Below are positions 39,652 to 46,300 of a stretch of DNA of 64,000 bases, piece by piece. The notes under the pieces were generated by a model. It saw only the letters and a list, made by a program, of their open reading frames with translations, was not told where the DNA came from and did not search any database. Every line of letters begins with the position of its first letter. Within the stretch, counting starts at the first letter, position 1. This stretch comes from Crossiella sp. CA-258035 (lineage in GTDB: Bacteria; Actinomycetota; Actinomycetes; Mycobacteriales; Pseudonocardiaceae): positions 8,771,501-8,835,500 of the forward strand of contig NZ_CP116413.1 in the NCBI RefSeq assembly GCF_030064675.1, written 5' to 3'. Both the position numbers and the translations under genes were made by a program.

Positions 39652-40746
39652 GTGAGTTCACCGTTGCTGGGCAGGCCGGGCGCGATCGCCGCGCCAGAGG
39701 GTTCACCGGACCTGGGCGTGCCATGGCACTTCGGTGACCCACCGGCCGAGGCCAGGACCGCGGCCCGGCGCGCGGCCGTGGTGGACCGCTCGCACCGCAC
39801 CATCATCGCGGTGCCCGGCGCGGACCGGCTGGACTGGCTGCACTCGCTGACCTCCCAGCACTTCCACCAGCTGGCCCCGGCCACCGGCTCGGAGGCGCTG
39901 GTGCTGGACACCCAGGGCCGGGTCGAGCACCACGCGGTGGTGGCCCACCACGCGGACACGGTCTACCTGGACACCGAGCGGGAGACCGCGCCGGCGCTGC
40001 TGTCCTACCTGACCAAGATGGTCTTCTGGAGCAAGGTCGAACCCAGGGACGCCACCGGGGAGCTCGCGCTGCTCACCGTGCTCGGGCCGGAGACGGGCGA
40101 GGTGCTGGCCAAGGCCGGGGTTCAGGTCCCGGACACCGCCTACGGCCTGACCGACCTGCCCGGCGGCTTCGCCCGGCGGATGCCCTGGCCGACCCTGGAC
40201 GTGGTGGACCTGCTGGTGCCGCGGGCGGAGCTGGTCGACTGGTTCCAGCGGCTCGCCGACGTCGGCGCCCGGCCTGCCGGGACCCTGGCGTACGAGTCGC
40301 TGCGGGTGGAGGCGTTGCGGCCGCGGCTGGGTCAGGACACCGACAACCGGACCATCCCGCAGGAAGTGAACTGGATCGGGGTGGCGGTGCACCTGGACAA
40401 GGGCTGCTACCGCGGCCAGGAGACCGTGGCCAGGGTGCACAACCTGGGACGGCCGCCGCGCCGGATGGTGCTGCTGCACCTGGACGGGTCCTCGGACGCG
40501 GTGCCGGAGACCGGCGATCCGGTGGAGCTGGACGGGCGCGTGGTCGGGCGGCTGGGCAGCGTGGTGGAGCACCACGAGCTGGGGCCGATCGCGTTGGCGC
40601 TGCTCAAGCAGTCGGTGGCGGTGGACGCTCAGCTGCTGGCCGGGGCGGAGGGCCGGGTGGTGGCGGCGACGATTGATCCGGATTCGGTGCCCGCCGCGAC
40701 GGGGGAGCCGCCGGGCAAGGCTGCGTTGCGGCGACTTCGCGGGTGA
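39652..40746 (+). CDS. ygfZ: YgfZ/GcvT-like folate-binding protein
   Basis: 364 aa. The signature KGCYRGQETVARV contains the conserved Cys of the YgfZ family, and the N-terminal GcvT-like fold reads GADRLDWLHSLTSQ. YgfZ helps assembly or repair of Fe-S enzymes in a tetrahydrofolate-dependent way. GTG 39652 follows AGGGAGAC. Corresponds to Rv0811c. A 183-bp hairpin element begins 20 bp downstream. Confidence 0.88.
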   Translation: MSSPLLGRPGAIAAPEGSPDLGVPWHFGDPPAEARTAARRAAVVDRSHRTIIAVPGADRLDWLHSLTSQHFHQLAPATGSEALVLDTQGRVEHHAVVAHHADTVYLDTERETAPALLSYLTKMVFWSKVEPRDATGELALLTVLGPETGEVLAKAGVQVPDTAYGLTDLPGGFARRMPWPTLDVVDLLVPRAELVDWFQRLADVGARPAGTLAYESLRVEALRPRLGQDTDNRTIPQEVNWIGVAVHLDKGCYRGQETVARVHNLGRPPRRMVLLHLDGSSDAVPETGDPVELDGRVVGRLGSVVEHHELGPIALALLKQSVAVDAQLLAGAEGRVVAATIDPDSVPAATGEPPGKAALRRLRG

Positions 40747-40766
40747 CGTGCTCGCTAGCCGTTTGC

Positions 40767-40949
40767 TGTGACATTGGCGCGCTCCGCGCGCGGGATTTTT
40801 TCGCTCCTGAGTCGTGCGTTCGTGCCCTCGCCACACCCCCGAAGCAAGCTTCGGTGTGTCGAGGGCACGAACGCACGACGCGAAAAAATCAAACCCACCG
40901 CGGGGTTGAAGGCCCGGCGTGTCGCTGGCGCGCCACGCCTCTTTCGCGG
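40767..40949 (+). repeat. Hairpin repeat element, copy 1
   Basis: A 183-bp element, homologous in inverted orientation to 44721-44904. Core: GATTTTTTCGC (40794-40804) pairs with GCGAAAAAATC (40880-40890). Inner 19-bp arms 40812-40830 and 40860-40878 are perfectly complementary, and the apex is CCGAAGC-AA-GCTTCGG. The conserved flank GGCCCGGCGTGTCGCTGGCG lies on its right. The stem tip sequence differs from copy 2 but pairing is kept. Confidence 0.85.
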
Positions 40950-41030
40950 TGAGGGGGTCGCATCGCTCTTGCCGCGGGGGTGAACTGCCGGGTGCTGACT
41001 TGGCCTGGTCGTGCTGGCAGGATCCGGGTC

Positions 41031-41876
41031 ATGACAGCGCCGTCGCCCACCGCAGGGACTCTCATCACCGTCGCGCCTACTGGTGCTGAGCACGAGAAGG
41101 CCGAGGTTCCCAACCTTCCCGTCACGCTGGACGAGCTGGTCAAGACCGCCGCGGACTGCCAGCGGGTCGGGGCGGGTCTCATCCACGTGCACATCAGGGA
41201 TGACGACGCCCAGCCCACGCTGGACCTGGGGCGGTTGAAGGAGACGGTGGACGCGCTGCGCGCGGAGACCGACCTGGTGGTGCAGCTGTCCACCGGCGGC
41301 TCGGTGACCGACCCCGAGGAGGACCGGCTGGCGGTGCTGGACGCGCTGCCCGACTCGGCCACCTGCACGATGGGCACGGTCAACTTCGGGGACGCGGTGT
41401 TCATGAACCGCTGGGAGTTCATCGTCGAGCTGCACAAGCGGATGCAGGAACGGCACATCGTGCCGGAGTACGAGATCTTCGACCTCGGCCAGCTCTCCTC
41501 GCTCCAGCGGCTGCTCGACCAGCACGGACTGCCCGCCGGCGGTCACGTGCACGTCGATCTGGTGATGGGCGTGCCCGGCGGGATGCCGGGGGACACCGCC
41601 ACGCTGACCGCGGCGCTGCGGCTGCTGCCGGAGGGCGCTACCTTCTCCGCCACCGGGGTCGGGAGGAGCACGCTGCCCGTGCTGCTCGCCTCTCTGTCCG
41701 CGGGCGGTCACCTGCGGGTCGGGATGGAGGACACGCTCTCCTATGCCAAGGGCGAGCGGGTCCGCGACAACGCCCAGCTCGTGGCGCGGGCCGCGGCCGT
41801 GTCCAGGATTGCCCAACGTCCCCCGCTGGCGCCCGAGCAGGCGAAAACACTGCTCGGGGTGCGTCAGGCTGGGTGA
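41031..41876 (+). CDS. BKACE (3-keto-5-aminohexanoate cleavage) family protein
   Basis: 281 aa TIM barrel of DUF849. HVHIRDDD and GHVHVDLVMG supply metal-binding His, MGTVNFGD and GVGRSTLPVLLASL/HLRVGMEDTLSYAKG are family signatures. These Zn enzymes condense beta-keto acids with acetyl-CoA; the specific substrate varies widely. ATG 41031 lies 7 nt after CAGGAT, so probably leaderless. Confidence 0.85.
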   Translation: MTAPSPTAGTLITVAPTGAEHEKAEVPNLPVTLDELVKTAADCQRVGAGLIHVHIRDDDAQPTLDLGRLKETVDALRAETDLVVQLSTGGSVTDPEEDRLAVLDALPDSATCTMGTVNFGDAVFMNRWEFIVELHKRMQERHIVPEYEIFDLGQLSSLQRLLDQHGLPAGGHVHVDLVMGVPGGMPGDTATLTAALRLLPEGATFSATGVGRSTLPVLLASLSAGGHLRVGMEDTLSYAKGERVRDNAQLVARAAAVSRIAQRPPLAPEQAKTLLGVRQAG

Positions 41877-41940
41877 ATAACCGGGAGAGGCGAAACGATT
41901 GTTGGCGGCTGACCGAAACGTCCCGCAGGATGGTCACGTG

Positions 41941-42525
41941 ATGGAAGTCCGTCCAGGTGGGCGCCGGCGAATCGACCGGGTGCTCGCCCCGGACTACGCC
42001 CAGGACTGTGAGCAGCGACCGCTGAACGAGGTGCGCGCGCTGCGGGACGAGGCCGCCCAGGAGGAGACCGACCTGTCCTACGTGCGCAGGCTGCTGCACG
42101 GCCGCATTGACATCGTGCAGGCCGAGCAGCAGCGGCGCCGGGACGGCGGCTCCACCTCGGTGGTGGAACAGCTGGTGGCGATCCTGGCCAAGAACGCGGT
42201 GGGCCCGGCGACCGGGCTCGGCCGCTACCAGACCCAGGTGCCCTCGCGGGCCGAGGCGCACCGGCGGCACGTGGAGGCGCTGGTCTCCGACGTCGACTTG
42301 TCCGACGTCACATCGCTCTCCGATGACAAGCTGCTGGAGACCCTGCGAGCCTATAGAGCCGAGGAAGAGGCCGTGTCCAGGCACCGCCGCGAGGTTCAGC
42401 TGGTCGTGGACCGGTTGAACGAGGAGATCGCGCGGCGCTACCGGGACGGCGGCGCCTCGGTGGACGAGCTGCTGAACGCGCAACGCACCCGGCAGCCGGT
42501 CGTGGAGCCGCGCGAGGAGGAGTAG
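41941..42525 (+). CDS. rsiG: RsiG-like c-di-GMP-binding anti-sigma factor
   Basis: 194 aa, almost all helical. The signature E(X3)S(X2)R(X3)Q(X3)D of Streptomyces RsiG is found intact at E142-S146-R149-Q153-D157. A second copy sits at E42-S46-R49-H53-D57 with His instead of Gln. RsiG sequesters the sporulation sigma factor WhiG when loaded with c-di-GMP. The two motif helices are separated by about 85 residues with a Pro/Ala linker. The start may instead be GTG 41938, 6 nt after CAGGAT. WhiG itself is not in the window. Confidence 0.75.
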   Translation: MEVRPGGRRRIDRVLAPDYAQDCEQRPLNEVRALRDEAAQEETDLSYVRRLLHGRIDIVQAEQQRRRDGGSTSVVEQLVAILAKNAVGPATGLGRYQTQVPSRAEAHRRHVEALVSDVDLSDVTSLSDDKLLETLRAYRAEEEAVSRHRREVQLVVDRLNEEIARRYRDGGASVDELLNAQRTRQPVVEPREEE

Positions 42526-42527
42526 CC

Positions 42528-43478
42528 CTGAGCACCGAACTGGTCGAGGTGGTCCGTTCCGGATTCCGGGAAGGAGTGCACCGCGGTTCGGTGGTCATCG
42601 TCCGGCCCGACGGCGTGCTCCGGCACGTGCGCGGGAGCGGGCGCGACGTCGTGCTGCCCCGGTCCTCGAACAAGCCGTTCCAGATCCTGGGCATGCTGCG
42701 CTGCGGGCTGGACCTGCCCGACGACGCCGACCTCGCGGTGGGCTGCGCCTCGCACAGCGGCGAGGCCGAGCACGTGGCCAGGGTGCGCGACATCCTGGCC
42801 AAGCACGGGCTGACCGAGGCCGACCTGCGCTGCCCGCCGGACCTGCCGGTGCACGCCGGCACCGCCGAGGCGGTGCTGGCCGCGGGCGGCAAGGCCGAGC
42901 CGGTGACCATGAACTGCTCCGGCAAGCACGCCTGCATGCTGGCCACCTGCGTGCAGCGCGGCTGGGACACCGCGAGCTACACCGACCCCTCGCACCCGCT
43001 CCAGGTCACCATCAGGGACACCTTGGGCGAGCTGGGCGAGGAGCCGGTCACGGTGACCGCGGTGGACGGCTGCGGCGCGCCGCTGTTCGGGCTCTCGCTG
43101 GTCGCGCTGGCCAGGTCCTTCGGCAAGCTGGTGCAGGCGGCTGACGGCGGCCACGAGCGACGGATCGCCGATGCCATGCGCGCGCACCCGTACCTGGTCG
43201 CGGGCACCGGCCGGGAGGACACCCGGCTGATGCGCGCGGTGCCCGGCCTGCTGTCCAAGGCGGGCGCGGAGGGCGTGTACGGGGCGGCGCTGCCGGACGG
43301 CACCGCGATCGCGCTGAAGATCGACGACGGCAACCCGAGGGCCCGGCTGCCGGTGATGACCGGCGCGCTCCGCTTCCTCGGCGTGGACCACGCCGAACTG
43401 GCCGAACTGGCCGAGGAGACGGTGTTCGGCGGCGGCCGCCCGGTGGGCTCGGCCCGGCTGCTGCCCGGCGTGTTCTGA
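42528..43478 (+). CDS. L-asparaginase II-family protein
   Basis: 316 aa, asparaginase_II (rhizobial-type) family: ELVEVVRSGFREGVHRGSVV, RSSNKPFQILG with the Ser-x-x-Lys motif, MNCSGKHACMLATC with the conserved CSGKH, and VDGCGAPLFGLSL. It hydrolyses L-asparagine to aspartate and ammonia. The best start by Shine-Dalgarno spacing is a CTG at 42528 after GGAGGAG; GTG 42549 is the conservative alternative but removes residues conserved in the family. Confidence 0.85.
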   Translation: MSTELVEVVRSGFREGVHRGSVVIVRPDGVLRHVRGSGRDVVLPRSSNKPFQILGMLRCGLDLPDDADLAVGCASHSGEAEHVARVRDILAKHGLTEADLRCPPDLPVHAGTAEAVLAAGGKAEPVTMNCSGKHACMLATCVQRGWDTASYTDPSHPLQVTIRDTLGELGEEPVTVTAVDGCGAPLFGLSLVALARSFGKLVQAADGGHERRIADAMRAHPYLVAGTGREDTRLMRAVPGLLSKAGAEGVYGAALPDGTAIALKIDDGNPRARLPVMTGALRFLGVDHAELAELAEETVFGGGRPVGSARLLPGVF

Positions 43479-43522
43479 TCCCAGCCAGCGGGAGATCACT
43501 CCCGGATGGTGGGCAGGCGGGC

Positions 43523-43528
43523 TAGCGT
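43523..43528 (+). promoter_or_regulatory. -10 element of the MFS gene
   Basis: TAGCGT lies 7 nt upstream of GTG 43536, predicting a leaderless transcript. Confidence 0.45.
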
Positions 43529-43535
43529 GACGGGA

Positions 43536-44705
43536 GTGTCCCGTTATCGCTGGGTCGTGCTCGCGGTCGGCGCGCTCGCGCAGGGGGTCAACGCGGCCGG
43601 GTTCCTCGGCCTGCCCTCGATCACCCCGCAGCTGCGCGCGCACTTCGGGCTGGACCTGGCCGAGGTCGGCCTGCTGGTCGGCGCGGTGAACCTGGGCAAC
43701 GTGCTGGCCCTGGTCGCCTGGGGGCTGGCCGCGGACCGCTACGGCGAGCGGCTGGTGATGACCGCGGGCCTGGCCGGGACCGCGGGCTGCTTGGCGGTGG
43801 CCGGGCTGGTCGACTCGCCGGTGCAGGCCGGACTGGCCCTGCTGGCCTCCGGCGTGTTCGGCGCGAGCACCAACGCGGCCAGCGGGCGGGCCGTGATGAC
43901 CTGGTTCGACAGCGGCCAGCGCGGCCTGGCCATGGGCGTGCGGCAGACCGCCACCCCGCTCGGCGCGGCACTGGCCGCGCTGCTGCTGCCCGCGGTGGCG
44001 GCCTGGTGGCAGGCCCCAGCCGCGTTCCTGGCGCTGGCCGCGCTGAACGCGGTGATCGGCGTCGCGGTGGCCATCTGGGTGCGCGAGCCGCCGGGGCGGA
44101 CCCGGCCGGTCAGCTCGCTCGGCGGCCTGAGCCTGCTGCGGGACCGGCGGATGCTGCGGATCAGCCTGGCCAGCGGACTGCTGGTGGTGCCGCAGTTCGT
44201 GGGCGCGTCGATGCTGGTGGAGCTGCTGCACCGGTACGGGCTCTCGCTGGGCGTGGCCGGCGGACTGCTCGCGGTGGCCCAGGTGCTGGGCGGGGCCGGG
44301 CGGCTGGGCAACGGGGTGTGGTCGGACCGGGCCGGCAGCAGGCTGGTCCCACTGCGGATCGTCGCGCTCGGCATCCTGGCGCTGTTCAGCCTGTCCGCGG
44401 CGCTGGACCCGCTGGCGGGCACGGTGCCGGTGTGGCTGCTGGTGACGCTGCTGCTGCCCGCGGTCGGCCTGGCGATCAGCTGGAACGGACTGGCGCTGAC
44501 CGCGGCCGGCGAGATGGCCCCGCCGTCGAGCACCGGCGTCGCCCTGGGCATGCAGAACACGGCCAACTACGTCAGTGCCGCGATCACCCCGGCGGCGGCA
44601 GGCTGGGTCGCCACGGCGGTGTCCTGGCCTGCGGCGCTGCTGCTGGCGGCGACGGGCGGCGGCCTGGCCTGGATCACCTTGCGAGGACTACGCGAAGGCC
44701 GCTGA
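43536..44705 (+). CDS. MFS transporter (CynX/NarK-like)
   Basis: 389 aa with about twelve TM helices. NLGNVLALVAWGLAADRYGERL is the MFS motif A region between TM2 and TM3. MGVRQTATPLGAALAALLLP is typical of small-anion or organic-acid transporters of the CynX/NarK group. Substrate unknown. Divergent-type leaderless start; the second hairpin element begins 15 bp after its stop. Confidence 0.85.
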   Translation: MSRYRWVVLAVGALAQGVNAAGFLGLPSITPQLRAHFGLDLAEVGLLVGAVNLGNVLALVAWGLAADRYGERLVMTAGLAGTAGCLAVAGLVDSPVQAGLALLASGVFGASTNAASGRAVMTWFDSGQRGLAMGVRQTATPLGAALAALLLPAVAAWWQAPAAFLALAALNAVIGVAVAIWVREPPGRTRPVSSLGGLSLLRDRRMLRISLASGLLVVPQFVGASMLVELLHRYGLSLGVAGGLLAVAQVLGGAGRLGNGVWSDRAGSRLVPLRIVALGILALFSLSAALDPLAGTVPVWLLVTLLLPAVGLAISWNGLALTAAGEMAPPSSTGVALGMQNTANYVSAAITPAAAGWVATAVSWPAALLLAATGGGLAWITLRGLREGR

Positions 44706-44720
44706 CCCCCCAACCACTTG

Positions 44721-44904
44721 CCGCGTTGGGAGGCGTGGCGCGCCAGCGACACGCCGGGCCTTTTGACCCAGCGACGGGTGTGATTTTTTCGCGTCGTGCG
44801 TTCGTGACCCCGGCACTCCGAAGCTTGCTTCGCGTGTGCCGGGGTCACGAACGCACGACATAAGGAGCGAAAAAATCCCGTGTGCGGAGCACGCCAATGT
44901 GACA
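44721..44904 (-). repeat. Hairpin repeat element, copy 2 (inverted)
   Basis: A 184-bp element, the reverse-complement homologue of 40767-40949. GATTTTTTCGC (44782-44792) and the 24-bp perfectly paired arms 44793-44816 / 44836-44859 flank an apex containing GAAGCTTGCTTC. Outer conserved bases include AATGTGACA at the right end. The arms share TCGTGCGTTCGTG with copy 1 but end ACCCCGGCAC instead of CCCTCG, with matching changes on the other arm. Confidence 0.85.
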
Positions 44905-44905
44905 G

Positions 44906-45784
44906 TCAGTTGTGCTGCTCCCGGTTGATCAGGTCGTCCCAGAACTCGCGCAGTTCGGCGTAGCGTTCGGCGACTTCTTCGGCGTCGCCCGCTTCCAGGG
45001 CGGCGATCACCGCTTGGACGTCCTGGGCTGAGGTGTCGGCGAGCAGGGTGTCGTCGTCGATGAGCTGGACCAGGCCGCCGTAGTCGAGCTCGACCACCGA
45101 GCGGGGGTGGAAGTGGGCCAGCCAGCGGCCGGTGTCGCGCAGCACCCTGGCCGGGCTCTCCTCGCCGAGGGCGTTGTGCACCACGGTGAAGGCGTGCGAG
45201 ACGCGGCTGCGGGCGTCGGTCATGCTGACCCGCCAGCAGCACATCCGCTCCGGGTCGTCCGGGGCGGCCAGCACCAGGTGGCGCGCTTCCGGCTCGACCA
45301 TGGCGAACCAGGGCAGCGGCACGCTCCAGGTGGCCGAGATGACGTGGGCGGCGCCGCCGGGCATCTCGGCCAGGGCGGCGGCCGCGCGGGCCTTGACCAC
45401 GTCGGCCGGTTGCTGGAGCGCGGCGTCCAGCAGGGGCAGGGTGGCGGTGCCGATGAAGCCGACCAGGCCGGCCGCGCTGCGCGCCCTGATGTCCAATGGG
45501 CACACCAGTGGGCCGGGGCCGATCTCCGCGCCCTCGGCCAGCGGCACCTCGGCCGGGTCCAGGACGAGCACGTCCAGCGGTTGCGCGCCGACCGTGTCAG
45601 CAGGTAGGAGCCGGGGCGGGGCGGCTAACTGTGATCGAAGCCACAGTTCGCGTTCCCGGTCACCGACGGCACCACGCGCCGTCCCGCCGACCCCAAGAGC
45701 CTGCTCCACTTGGGCGCGCAACGGCTGATCCAGCACGGACAGTGGTTCGTACACCCGCAGGTAGGCGACGAACGGACGTGGCAC
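44906..45784 (-). CDS. Conserved hypothetical protein
   Basis: 292 aa, no signal or TM. It opens VPRPFVAYLRVYEPL and contains PLDIRARSAAGLVGF, HVISATWSVPLPWFAMVEPE and ARVLRDTGRWLAHFHPRSVVELDYGG. The pattern resembles a family of actinobacterial proteins of unknown function that lie near DUF3073. GTG 45784 is 6 nt after a CACGAT -10-like box and is probably leaderless. The region from 45785 to 45981 upstream contains only promoters. Confidence 0.7.
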   Translation of the reverse strand: MPRPFVAYLRVYEPLSVLDQPLRAQVEQALGVGGTARGAVGDRERELWLRSQLAAPPRLLPADTVGAQPLDVLVLDPAEVPLAEGAEIGPGPLVCPLDIRARSAAGLVGFIGTATLPLLDAALQQPADVVKARAAAALAEMPGGAAHVISATWSVPLPWFAMVEPEARHLVLAAPDDPERMCCWRVSMTDARSRVSHAFTVVHNALGEESPARVLRDTGRWLAHFHPRSVVELDYGGLVQLIDDDTLLADTSAQDVQAVIAALEAGDAEEVAERYAELREFWDDLINREQHN

Positions 45785-45981
45785 GCCGGAATCGTGCCAC
45801 GCGGCCAGAGCAGTGCCGCACCCCGGTCGGCGGAGGTGGTGTGACGCACGCCTGCGCAGGCGTGGCCACGTCGCGATCGGGGGCACTGACACGGTACTGT
45901 GGCGGCCAGGAAAATACCGTTGAGACGAGTGGGGCCGCCGTTCCCCCGGCCGCCCCCGTCCCTGTGCGAGGGGGTCGAGCC

Positions 45982-46164
45982 ATGGGGCGCGGCCGTGCGA
46001 AGGCCAAGCAGGCGAAGGTGGCCCGGGAGCTCAAGTACAGCACCCGGTCCACGGACTTCGACGCCCTGCAGCGCGAGCTGTCGGGTGGCAAGTCCGATGG
46101 CGATCGGTCCGATGAGGACCGCGTCGACGACTCGTACGACGACGGATACGACGACCGGCGTTGA
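45982..46164 (+). CDS. DUF3073 protein
   Basis: 60 aa. MGRGRAKAKQAKVARELKYS is the near-invariant start of DUF3073 proteins, including mycobacterial Rv0810c, followed by FDALQRELSGG and an acidic tail rich in Asp/Tyr. Basic head and acidic tail suggest a nucleic-acid- or ribosome-associated small protein, but the role is unknown. GAGGGGG precedes the ATG. A perfect 20-bp hairpin terminator follows 5 bp after its stop. Confidence 0.92.
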   Translation: MGRGRAKAKQAKVARELKYSTRSTDFDALQRELSGGKSDGDRSDEDRVDDSYDDGYDDRR

Positions 46165-46169
46165 ATGAC

Positions 46170-46213
46170 GCGCACTAGGCGGTGGCCGATCTTTCGGCCA
46201 CCGCCTAGTGCGC
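46170..46213. terminator. Hairpin terminator after DUF3073
   Basis: A perfect 20-bp stem (46170-46189 with 46194-46213) and a 4-nt loop TCTT, with no T-tract. It ends transcription of the DUF3073 gene and insulates the NB-ARC gene. Confidence 0.85.
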
Positions 46214-46300
46214 GCCTTCACGCTTTGGCGCGTTTCCGGCGTCTCGAGTGGGCTCCCCGCAGGCGGGTGATTGGCGTGCCCGGCTGCGGTAGACAGGGTC

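Noticed and set aside
40794-40890. Hairpin copies considered as rho-independent terminators
   Set aside because: The T-run is on the 5' side and the A-run on the 3' side, so they form part of the stem instead of a trailing U-tract.
40743-40983. Short open frames across hairpin element copy 1
   Set aside because: They follow the palindrome and lack a start signal; the element is non-coding.
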